From Streptomyces tanashiensis (lineage in GTDB: Bacteria; Actinomycetota; Actinomycetes; Streptomycetales; Streptomycetaceae), in assembly GCF_014648895.1 (NCBI RefSeq), contig NZ_BMRZ01000019.1, positions 1 through 64,000 of the forward strand: 64,000 nucleotides of DNA, written 5' to 3'. The position numbers and the translations under genes were made by a program. The notes under the pieces were generated by a model. The model ran no database searches. It was given only the letters and a program-made list of their open reading frames with translations, and had not been told where the DNA came from. Of the stretch, positions 25,608 to 35,700 are shown in pieces; positions within the stretch are counted from its first letter, which is position 1, and every line of letters starts with the position of its first letter.

Positions 25608-25645
25608 TTGGCGTTCCCGCAGCCCACAAGGGGTTTGAGGGATCG

Positions 25646-25675
25646 TTGACGACGGCAGACCACCGCTGATACACC
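25646..25675 (+). promoter_or_regulatory. Candidate promoter of the ABC importer operon
   Basis: TTGACG at 25646-25651 is followed after 15-18 nt by TGATACACC, giving a possible -10 at 25667-25672 or 25670-25675. It lies about 65 bp before the substrate-binding protein start. The exact -10 is ambiguous. Confidence 0.4.
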
Positions 25676-25737
25676 TTCGCTTCACCCATCGTCAGCCCAA
25701 GATCCACGACAGTAACTCCGACGCGAGGTCACGTCCC

Positions 25738-27588
25738 ATGGTCATGGTCACGAAGGTTCCACCCCGCCCGACGCCCGTCCGCAGAGCCCTCCGACCGCTG
25801 CTCGCCACCGGTGTCGCCGCCGGCCTTGCCGTCGGCTCCCTCGTCGTCGTCCCCGGCACCGCGCAGGCGGAGGACGAGAAGTCCGGCGGCACCACCCTCA
25901 CGGTCGCGGTCTCGCAGAGCATCGACTCGCTGAGCCCGTTCCTCGCCCAGAAGCTCACCTCGACCAGCATCCACCGGCTGGCGTACGAGTACCTCACGAA
26001 CTACGACCCGAAGGACGCCCGCACCGTCCCGGGTCTGGCGACCGCGTGGACGTCCTCGCCCGACAAGCTGACGTGGACGTACACGATCCGCAAGGACTCG
26101 ACCTGGTCCGACGGGCAGCAGGCCACCGCCGAGGACGCGGCCTGGACCTTCAACAAGATGATGACCGACCCCGATGCCGCCACCGCCAACGGCAGCTTCA
26201 CGGCCAACTTCGCGGCGGTCACCGCGCCCGACCCGCAGACGCTGGTCATCCGGCTGAAGAAGCCCCAGGCGACGATGACGGCCCTCGACGTGCCGATCGT
26301 GCCGAAGCACGTCTGGGAGAAGGTCACCGACTTCTCGAAGTTCAACAACGACAAGACCTTCCCCATCGTCGGGAACGGCCCCTTCGTCATCACGGACTTC
26401 AAGGTCGACCAGTACATCAAGCTCAAGCCGAACAAGAAGTTCTGGCGGGGCGCTCCCCAGTTCGACGAGCTGGTGTTCAAGTACTACAAGGACGGGGACG
26501 CCGCCGTCGCCGCCCTGCAGAAGGGCGAGGTGTCCTTCGTACCGAACCTGACGCCCGCCCAGGCGGCCGCGCTGAAGACCCAGAAGAACATCAAGGTCAA
26601 CGACGCCCCCGGCCGCCGCTTCTACGCCCTCGCCACCAACCCGGGCGCGAAGGCCCAGGACGGAAAGACCTTCGGCAACGGCAACAAGGCGCTGCTCGAC
26701 CCGGAGGTGCGCAAGGCGCTCTTCCTCGCCGTCGACCGCACCACCCTCGTCGACAAGGTCTTCCAGGGCCACGCCGTCGAGGGCGAGGGATACATCCCGC
26801 CGCGCTTCGGTTCGTACTTCTGGAAGCCGGAGACCACGCAGAAGCGGGCGTACGACCCGGCCGGGGCGGAGAAGGTCCTCGACGCCGCCGGATACCGGAA
26901 GAACGCCGCCGGCAAGCGGCTCGGCAAGGACGGCAGGCCGCTGGACCTCCGGATCCTCTGTCACGCCACCGACCCGAACGACAAGGCCGTCGGCAAGTAC
27001 CTCCAGGAGTGGTGGGGCAAGCTCGGCATCGGCCTGAAGGTCGAGTGCCTGGACAGCGTCTCCGACCCCTGGGTCAAGGGCGACTACGACCTCGCCTTCG
27101 ACGGCTGGTCGGTCAACCCCGACCCGGACTACGTCCTCTCCATCCACACCTGCGGCACGCTCCCGGCGACCCCGAAGGACTCCGGCGCCACCGACAACTT
27201 CATCTGCGACAAGGAGTTCGACGGGCTCTACGCGCAGCAGGCGGTGGAGTACGACACCGCCAAGCGGGCGGATCTGGTGAAGCGGATGCAGTCCCGGCTG
27301 TACGACACGGGGTACATGAACATCATGGCCTACCCGAACGCCCTGGAGGCGTACCGCACGGACCAGATCAAGTCCATCACGACCATGCCCGAGGCCGCCG
27401 GAAACCTGTGGGGGCAGGACGGCTACTGGAGCTGGTGGTCGGCCGTGCCCACGGACCGGGCCGCGGACTCCGACGGCGGCTCGTCCACCGGGGTGGTCAT
27501 CGGCATCGCCGCGGCCGTCGTGGTCGTCGTCGGCCTCGGTGTCTTCCTCGGTCTGCGCCGCCGCTCCACCGCCGACGACCGCGAGTAG
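25738..27588 (+). CDS. Peptide/nickel-family ABC substrate-binding protein, C-terminally anchored
   Basis: 616-aa extracytoplasmic family 5 solute-binding protein. A Sec-type signal ends in PGTAQA before EDEKSGG. There is no lipobox Cys, unlike most Gram-positive binding proteins. The body has SBP_bac_5 features: ESIDSLSPF-like start, YEYLTNYDPKD, GNGPFVITDFK, and PEVRKALFLAVDR. The end has a Ser/Gly linker and a membrane helix (VVIGIAAAVVVVVGLGVFLG) followed by RRR, so it is probably held by a C-terminal anchor. Start is ATG 25738 or 25744. Ligand unknown. Confidence 0.9.
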   Translation: MVMVTKVPPRPTPVRRALRPLLATGVAAGLAVGSLVVVPGTAQAEDEKSGGTTLTVAVSQSIDSLSPFLAQKLTSTSIHRLAYEYLTNYDPKDARTVPGLATAWTSSPDKLTWTYTIRKDSTWSDGQQATAEDAAWTFNKMMTDPDAATANGSFTANFAAVTAPDPQTLVIRLKKPQATMTALDVPIVPKHVWEKVTDFSKFNNDKTFPIVGNGPFVITDFKVDQYIKLKPNKKFWRGAPQFDELVFKYYKDGDAAVAALQKGEVSFVPNLTPAQAAALKTQKNIKVNDAPGRRFYALATNPGAKAQDGKTFGNGNKALLDPEVRKALFLAVDRTTLVDKVFQGHAVEGEGYIPPRFGSYFWKPETTQKRAYDPAGAEKVLDAAGYRKNAAGKRLGKDGRPLDLRILCHATDPNDKAVGKYLQEWWGKLGIGLKVECLDSVSDPWVKGDYDLAFDGWSVNPDPDYVLSIHTCGTLPATPKDSGATDNFICDKEFDGLYAQQAVEYDTAKRADLVKRMQSRLYDTGYMNIMAYPNALEAYRTDQIKSITTMPEAAGNLWGQDGYWSWWSAVPTDRAADSDGGSSTGVVIGIAAAVVVVVGLGVFLGLRRRSTADDRE

Positions 27589-27591
27589 TAC

Positions 27592-28653
27592 GTGACGACG
27601 GCAAGCACCCCCGCCCACGTGGCGCGGGCCGACAAGGCCCGCGCCACGGACGGCGCCTCCCGCACCGGTTCCTCCCTCGGCTACCTCCGCCACGCGGCGG
27701 GGAAGCTGGGCGGCGCGCTCGTCTCGCTCCTCGCCGTCCTGGTCACCAGCTTCTTCCTCTTCCGGATCATCCCCGGTGACCCGGTCAAGGCGATGACCCA
27801 CGGCGTTCCCACCTCGGCCGAGCAACTCGCCACACTACGACGCCAGTTCGGGCTCGACCTGCCGCTGTGGCAGCAGTTCACCGACTACTGCGCCAAAGCG
27901 CTGAGCGGCGACCTCGGCACCTCGTTCCAGTTCCGCGCCCCCGTCGGGGACCTCATCGCGGAGAAGCTCCCGGCAACCCTGCTGCTCACCGGGGTCGCCG
28001 TGGTGATCTACTCGGCGCTCGGACTGTGGCTGGGCACCCGCTCGGCCTGGCGGCACGGCGGCCTCGGCGACCGGCTGAACACCGGGATCGCGCTGACCCT
28101 GTGGTCGGTGCCCTCCTTCTGGCTCGGACTGCTCCTCATCATCGTCTTCTCGGTGGGCATGGGACCGATCCCCGGGCTCTTCCCGACCGGCGGCATGGAG
28201 TCCGGGACGGGCGAGACAGGCTTCGCGTACGTCCTGGACGTCGCCCACCACCTGGTCCTGCCCGTGGTCACGCTCGTCGCGGTCGGCTACGCGCAGACCC
28301 TCCTGGTGATGCGCTCCTCGCTCCTCGACGAGATGGGCGGCGACTACCTGACGACGGCGCGGGCCAAGGGGCTGCGGGACGACGCCGTGCGGCGCCGGCA
28401 CGCCGTGCCGAACGCGCTCCTGCCGACCGTCACCATGATCTTCATCAACCTGGGCCATGTGGCGGCCGGTTCGATCCTGGTGGAGACGGTCTTCTCCTGG
28501 CCGGGGCTCGGCGGGCTCTTCTACCAGGCACTGAGCGTCCCCGATCTGCCGCTCGTGCAGGGCCTGTTCGTGGTCTTCGCCGGAGCGATGATCCTGATGA
28601 ACCTGATCGCCGACCTGCTCTATCCGCTGCTCGACCCCCGGGTGGGCCGATGA
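27592..28653 (+). CDS. ABC importer permease, DppB-like
   Basis: 353-aa membrane permease. An extra 35-residue polar N-terminus precedes the first helix (ALVSLLAVLVTSFFLFRIIPGDP, with the family PGDP motif). Five further helices follow. The EAA-like cytoplasmic loop that contacts the ATPases is DYLTTARAKGLRDDAVRRRHAVPNAL. GTG 27592 begins 3 bp after the binding-protein stop. Part of a five-gene peptide or nickel-type importer. Confidence 0.92.
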   Translation: MTTASTPAHVARADKARATDGASRTGSSLGYLRHAAGKLGGALVSLLAVLVTSFFLFRIIPGDPVKAMTHGVPTSAEQLATLRRQFGLDLPLWQQFTDYCAKALSGDLGTSFQFRAPVGDLIAEKLPATLLLTGVAVVIYSALGLWLGTRSAWRHGGLGDRLNTGIALTLWSVPSFWLGLLLIIVFSVGMGPIPGLFPTGGMESGTGETGFAYVLDVAHHLVLPVVTLVAVGYAQTLLVMRSSLLDEMGGDYLTTARAKGLRDDAVRRRHAVPNALLPTVTMIFINLGHVAAGSILVETVFSWPGLGGLFYQALSVPDLPLVQGLFVVFAGAMILMNLIADLLYPLLDPRVGR

Positions 28654-29530
28654 CCTCTCTCACGTGGGACCGCCGCAAGGACTCCGCGACCCGCTTCTGG
28701 CGCGGCTACCGCACCCACCGGGCCGGGCTCTACGGCCTGGCCGGCCTCGCCCTGATCGCCCTGCTCGCGCTCGCCGCCCCGCTGATCGTCGGCTCCGACG
28801 TGCAGTCGGTGACGGAGGCGCCGGGCACGGCCCTGGAGCCGCCGAGCGCCGAATTCCCGCTCGGAACCGACCAGTTCGGGCGCTCCCTGCTCGGCCTGCT
28901 GATCTGGGGCGCCCGGATCTCCCTGCTCGTCGGTCTGCTCGCGGCGGCGCTCTCCGTCGCCATCGGGACCCTGGTGGGCATCATCGCCGGGCACTACGGC
29001 GGCTGGTTCTCGACCGTCGTCATGCGGATCACCGACTGGTTCCTGGTGATGCCGACGCTGGTGCTCGCGATCGTCCTCGCCACCGTCATGTCCCGGTCGA
29101 TGTGGACGGTCGTCCTGGCGATCGGCGTGACCTCCTGGCCGACCACCGCCCGCCTCGTGCGGGCGCAGACGATCGCGGTGGAGTCCCGCCCGTACATCGA
29201 ACGGGCGACCGCGCTCGGCGGCGGCCACCGGCACGTCATGACCCGGCACGTGCTGCCGAACGTGATGCCGCTGGTGCTCGCGCAGACCACCCTCGGCATC
29301 TCGACCGCCATCCTCACCGAGGCGACCCTCGCCTTCCTCGGGCTCGGCGACCCGACGGTGGTCTCCTGGGGCGGGATGCTCCAGGACGCCCGGGAGGCGG
29401 GCGCCGTCTCCTCCGGGCACTGGTGGTACCTGGCCCCGCCCGGGATCGCGATCGCCCTGGTCGCGCTGGCGTTCACACTGTGCGGCCGGGCCGTGGAGTC
29501 CGTGCTGAACCCGAAGCTGGGGGTGGGGCG

Positions 29531-29534
<4 letters not shown>
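28650..29534 (+). CDS. ABC importer permease, DppC-like
   Basis: 294-aa permease. The N-terminal helix (GLAGLALIALLALAAPLIVG) is followed by the family segment FPLGTDQFGRSLLGLLIWGARISL. The EAA loop is YIERATALGGGHRHVMTRHVLPNV. The C-terminal part reads LAFLGLGDPTVVSWGGML. Its ATG overlaps the stop of the upstream permease (ATGA), indicating coupled translation and a heterodimeric channel. Confidence 0.93.
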
Positions 29535-30492
<958 letters not shown>

Positions 30493-30496
<4 letters not shown>

Positions 30497-31464
30497 GCCT
30501 CCTGTCGGCGCGCGGACTGCACGTCACCTTCCCGGGGCGCCGGGGCGCGCCGCCCGCGCGCGCGGTGGACGGCGTGGACCTGGACATCGGCGCCGGCGAG
30601 ATCGTGGCCCTGGTCGGCGAGTCCGGCTGCGGCAAGACGACGCTGGCCCGCTCCCTGCTCGGCCTGGTCCGGCCCACGGCGGGGGCGGTGGCCTTCGACG
30701 GGCAGCCGCTCGGGTACTCCTCCGGGGCGCTGCGGGCCTACCGGAAGCGGGCTCAGCTGGTCCTCCAGGACCCGAGCGGCTCGCTGAACCCCCGGCACAC
30801 CGTGTACGACGCGGTGGCGGAGGGGCTGCGGATCCACGGGATCCACCGCTCCGAACGGGACGAGCGGACGGCCGTCGCCGAGGCCCTCGCACGGGCCGGC
30901 CTGCGGCCCCCGGAGCGGTTCTTCCTCCGCTACCCGCACGAGCTGTCCGGCGGCCAGCGGCAGCGCGTGGTCATCGCGGGCGCGCTCGTCCTGGAGCCCG
31001 AACTCATCGTCGCCGACGAACCGGTGGCCTCCCTGGACGCGTCGGTACGGGGCGAGATCCTGGCGCTGCTGCTGCGCCTGCGCGACGAACTCGGCCTGTC
31101 CGCCCTGGTGGTGACGCACGACCTGGGGCTCGCGTGGAACATCGCGGACCGGGTGGCCGTGATGTACCTGGGCCGGGTCGTGGAGACCGGCACGGTGGAG
31201 TCCGTCCTGACGCGCCCTCAGCATCCGTACACGCGTGCGCTGTTGTCGGTACTCCCGGAGTCGGAGGGCGCCCCGGTGGTGCTGACCGGCGAGCCGCCGG
31301 ACCCGTCCCGCATCCCGTCCGGCTGCCGCTTCCACGCCCGCTGCCAGCTCCTCGCCTCGGGCGAGGCGACACCGGTCGCGGACCGCTGCCGGGGCGAGGA
31401 CCTGCCGGTCCTGGGCGGCGGCGGGGAGCAGGCGGTGGCGTGCCACTGGGTGACGACGGCCTGA
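30493..31464 (+). CDS. ABC importer ATP-binding protein, DppF-like
   Basis: 323-aa partner ATPase. Walker A GESGCGKTT, Q-loop VLQDPSGSLNPR, signature LSGGQRQRV, Walker B LIVADEPVASLD, and VTHDLGLAWN. The C-terminal extension CRFHARCQLL matches its partner. Overlaps the DppD-like gene by 4 bp and ends the operon. The following intergenic sequence is a Streptomyces-type repeat that probably ends transcription. Confidence 0.93.
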
Positions 31465-31470
31465 GCCCCA

Positions 31471-31750
31471 CCCGTTGTGGGCTGCGCCCCGCCGCCCGTT
31501 GTGGGCAATCGTTCCGCTGGGGCGGAACGGGTGGGCACAGCGGACGGCGCCCTTGCCGGCGCCAGAGGCTGCTGTGCCTGAACCCGCACCCCTTCATGCG
31601 GCGCACTGGCGGTGCGGGTCCAGGCGCGGAACGCGGAGGCGCCGCTGGAGGCGCCGTCCCGTGTGCCCACCCTCCCCCAAGCTCTCGGCTTCGCTCGAGC
31701 AGGGGGGACCCCCATCGCCCCCGCGGGACACCTGCCCACACAGGCGCACC
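31471..31750. repeat. Composite intergenic repeat between convergent genes (copy A)
   Basis: The 287-bp gap between dppF-like and ribF has no gene. CCCGTTGTGGGC occurs twice (31471-31482 and 31495-31506). A hairpin unit at 31501-31538 has stem CGTTCCGC/GCGGAACG. Further on lie an inverted part (GGCGCCGTCCCGTGTGCCCACC) and the segment CCCAAGCTCTCGGCTTCGCT near 31680. Related parts occur at 47052-47170. I think this is a recurrent Streptomyces intergenic repeat; its hairpins probably act as a bidirectional terminator. Confidence 0.7.
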
Positions 31751-31751
31751 G

Positions 31752-32705
31752 TCAGGCGCGGTCGTACTCCTCCGTCAGCTCGCGGCAGCGCTTCACGTCG
31801 CCCGCCATCGCCTGGAGCAGGTCGTCCAGGGTGTCGAACTTGAGCATGCCTCGCACGTACGCCAGGAAGTCCACGGCCACGTGCAGGCCGTACAGGTCGA
31901 GGCCCTCGCGGTCGATCGCGTAGGCCTCGACCGTCCGCTCCGTGCCGTCGAACTGCGGGTTGGTGCCGACCGAGATCGCCGCCGGCATCCGCTCCCCCGC
32001 GGCCGTCAGCCAGCCCGCGTAGACGCCGTCCGCCGGGATCGCCGTGTGCGGCAGGGTCTCGACGTTGGCCGTCGGGAAGCCGAGCTCGCGCCCGCGCTGC
32101 GCGCCGCGGACGACGATGCCCTCGACCCGGTGCGGGCGGCCGAGGATCTCGCCCGCGCCGGTCATGTCGCCCTCGGCGACGAGGCGGCGGGTGAGGGTGG
32201 AGGAGAAGGGCTCGCCACCGCCGGCGGTCCCGCTGACGTACAGGTCGATGACCTCGACCTCGTAGTCGTAGGTGGCACCGAGCTCGGTCAGGAACGCGAC
32301 GTTGCCGGCGGCCCGGTGCCCGAAGCGGAAGTTGGGGCCCTCGATGACGGCCTTCGCGTGCAGCTTGTCGACGAGCACCTTGACGATGAAGTCGGCCGGG
32401 GACAGCTGGGAGAACTCGGCGGTGAACGGCAGCACGAGCACCGCGTCCACACCGAGCTCCGCGATCAGCTCGGCGCGCCGGTGGTGCGGGGCGAGCAGCG
32501 GCGGGTGGCTGCCGGGGCGGACGACCTCGGAGGGGTGCGGGTCGAAGGTGACGACGACGGAGGGGACACCCAGCTCCCGGGCGCGCTCGACGGCACGCCC
32601 GATGATCAGCTGGTGCCCGCGGTGCACCCCGTCGTAGGAGCCGATGGTGACGACGCTGCGTCCCCAGTCCTGGGGAATGTCCTCCAAGCCACGCCAGCGC
32701 TGCAC
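31752..32705 (-). CDS. ribF: Bifunctional riboflavin kinase/FAD synthetase
   Basis: 317-aa cytosolic enzyme making FMN from riboflavin and then FAD. The N-terminal nucleotidyltransferase domain has TIGSYDGVHRGHQ (HxGH type). The C-terminal kinase domain has GRELGFPTANVE and DGVYAGW. GTG 32705. It starts 38 bp after the stop of the large pseudoprotease gene on the same strand. In Streptomyces it closes the truB-rbfA-infB neighbourhood. Confidence 0.95.
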   Translation of the reverse strand: MQRWRGLEDIPQDWGRSVVTIGSYDGVHRGHQLIIGRAVERARELGVPSVVVTFDPHPSEVVRPGSHPPLLAPHHRRAELIAELGVDAVLVLPFTAEFSQLSPADFIVKVLVDKLHAKAVIEGPNFRFGHRAAGNVAFLTELGATYDYEVEVIDLYVSGTAGGGEPFSSTLTRRLVAEGDMTGAGEILGRPHRVEGIVVRGAQRGRELGFPTANVETLPHTAIPADGVYAGWLTAAGERMPAAISVGTNPQFDGTERTVEAYAIDREGLDLYGLHVAVDFLAYVRGMLKFDTLDDLLQAMAGDVKRCRELTEEYDRA

Positions 32706-32743
32706 TGTGACCGCTCCTCGTCCGCCTGTTCGCCCTGTTCGCC

Positions 32744-35700
32744 TTACGCAGGTCTAAGACTGCCATGTCCACGGCCGTCGGTACGCATCGGCATGGCGGT
32801 GCCGGGACTCCGCAGCGCCCTGAGGGTCTCCGGGCCGAGCAGCGGGGCCCAGCCGCCGGGGTCGGCGACCGTCCAGGCGGTGAGCAGCGCGGCGAAGGCC
32901 GGCAGCTCGCGGACGGCTCCCGCCAGGGCCCGGTCGAGCCGCCAGGCGCCTTCGGGGGAACGGACGCAGAGCCCGCCGACCCGGTGCACGAGCTCCCGGG
33001 TGCGCGGCACGCTGCGCCGCTCCGCCCCCTCCGCGGCGGCCCGCAGGAGGGCCTCCAGGACGGTGAGCTGCCCGGCCTCGGCCTCGTACCGCTCGTGCTC
33101 CAGGAGTACGTCGAGGAGCTCGGTCCGCAGATGGCGGGAGGCACCGGTGCCGGGGGCGGCGAGGACGGGCGCGAGGGCACGCCGGAGCGGCGCGGGCCGG
33201 CCCCGGATCAGGCCCGTGACCAGGGGGAAGAGGATCGCCCTCGCCGCCGGTCCGTCCTCTAGGCGGCGGTCGACGAAGGCGGCTACGAGCGGGGCGCCCT
33301 CGGGGTGGCGGGCGGCGTGGTCGCGGACGAGGGCGGCGATCCTGCGGGCGAGGGCGGGCGTGTCGACCTCCGCGAGGGCCCGCAGGGCGGCGGCGGGCGC
33401 CTCACCGGTGCCGCCGAGCCGGGTCCGGAAGGCCGCGAGGACCTCCTCGGGGTGGGTCGCGAGTGCTTCGGCGAGGGCGGTCGCGGGCACCTGGGGCTCG
33501 GCCAGGGCCCGGGGCAGGTGGCGGGCGCGGCTGTGCGGGTCGCGGACGAGGAGTCCCAGGGCGGCGCCGTGGAGGGACTGGTCGCCGGGGCGGGCGAGCA
33601 GGGCGAGGGCGGCGTAGCGGAGGAGCTCGCGGTCGGCGGAGGTGGTGGCGTGTCCGGCGACGAGGTGGCCGTAGGCGGCGGCCGCGACGCGCCGCTCCGG
33701 GCGCCCGTCGTCGTGGGCCCAGCGGTCGACGGCCCGGCAGAGGGCGGAGGGCTCGTCCTCGGCGAGCGCGGCGAGGAGGCCGTCGGCGAGCGGGTGGGCG
33801 GTGGCGACGAGCGCCTCGCACAGGTCGTCGACGGCGAGCCCCCGGTGGGTGTGCAGGAGGCCCTGGGCGGCGCCTGCGACGGTGGCGTGGGGGGCGGCGG
33901 GGAGGGGCCTGTCGTCGCCGAACCATCGGCAGAGGAGCGGCTGGACGCCCCGGGGGTCGGCGGTCAGCATCGCCGCGACGGCGTCGAGGCTCCGGTCGCC
34001 GCCGTGCGCCTCGCCGCCCGGCGGGGGGTCGGCCGGGACGAGGCGGCGCAGCAGGTCGATCCGCTCGTCCTCGCCGAGCGGCAGGCCCAGCCAGAACGCG
34101 GGCCCGAAGGCGGCGAAGACCGGGTGCGGCTCAGGGCGGTCCCCGACGAGGTCGCCGAGCAGCCGCAGGGCGGGCAGGTACGGCCGCGGGTCCGGCAGTC
34201 GCCGTACGGTCTCCCCGAAGAGCCGCGCGGCCCACCAGGCCCCGTCACCGCCGGTCCCCTCGTCGGCGAAGCGCCCGAGCGCCCGGGCGAGCGCGGCGAG
34301 CCGCGGCCCGAGCCCGGCGGGGCCGCGCTCCCGGTGCGACAGCAGCAAGGCCTGCAGCACGGGCCCGATCCGATGCCGGGGAACGGGCAGCGGCGCCCCG
34401 GCCGTGGCGTCCCCGGCGGCCCGCTGCCGGGGGACGCCGGGGAGGGGGCCGCCGGGCGGGACGGACACGTCGGGTCCACCGGAAGAACCGCGCCCGGCGG
34501 ACCTGGCGGGGGAGCCGAGCCCTGCGGGTCCGGCGGGGGAACCACGTCCGGCAGACCCGCCAGGCGAACCGCGTCCAGCAGACCCGCCAGGCGAACCGCG
34601 TCCAGCAGACCCGCCAGGCGAACCGCGTCCAGCAGACCCGCCAGGCGAACCGCGTCCAGCAGACCCGCCAGGCGAACCGCGTCCGGCAGACCCGCCGGGA
34701 GAACCGCGTCCAGCAGACCCGCCAGGCGAACCGCGTCCGGCAGACCCGCCGGAAGAACCGCGTCCAGCAGACCCGCCGGAAGAACCGAGCCCGGCGGACC
34801 CGCCGGACTCGGCAGGTCCCTCGGCCGAGGCCTGCGGATCGGGCGCCGAGGGCGTCCGGGGCCCGCCGGGGGCACCGGAGGCGCGCGGCCCGGCGTCCGC
34901 GCCGGACCCGCCCGGCCCGGAGGCCACCGGCCCGGCCGGCGCGCCCGATGGGTCCGGCGCGCCCGGTGCGGCCGCTTCGGGCGGCCGGGCCGAGCTCGGC
35001 GCCGGGTCCTCGTGGTGGGCGTGGACCAGGGCGTGGAGCGCCGTGTCCAGGTCGAGGTGGGCGGCCTGGACCCAGTCGGCGAGTTCCTCGTGGGCGAAGC
35101 GGTAGCCGGAGCCCGCCGGGACGAGCAGGCCCTCGGTAAGGACGGCCGAGGCCCAGCCCTCCCGCCACGGGAAGAGCTCCTCGAAGGAGGCCCGGTCGAG
35201 GACTCCGTGCCCGGGGCCGAGGCACCGGCGGGCGGCCTCGTGCAGCCGGCCGGTCACGCGCGCGGCGAGCCGGCGGACGGCGGTCCCCCGCAGGTGGGGG
35301 CGGGAGCCCGCGGCGATCCGGACGGCGGCCCGCAGGCACATCAGGTCCAGGTAGGCGGTGAAGATCTCCTCGCGCCCGGGCCGCCCCGGCACCTCCCCCG
35401 GCAGCGCCGCCCGCACCTCGGCGAGCAGTCGCAGGGCGAGGGGGTGCCGGGCGTCCGCCGGGGCGAGGTCCGTCTCCCCGATCCCGTACCCCTCGCGTAC
35501 GGCGCGGGCCTCGGTCGCGGAGTACGACCCGAGGACCAGGGCGGCCGGCAGCTCGCGGCCGTTGCCGGCCGGGGCGTGGTCCCGGCCGGTCGCCGGGCGG
35601 TGCAGGGCGCCCGGGGTGTAGAGCGCGCCGGCCTGTTCCCAGTGCTCGGGGCGGCAGGCGGTGACGAGGTGCACCTGGTGGGTGCGGAGCCATCGCTCGG

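Noticed and set aside
34487..34810. CRISPR-like regular repeat
   Set aside because: The 27-bp units are contiguous without spacers and lie in frame inside a coding sequence.
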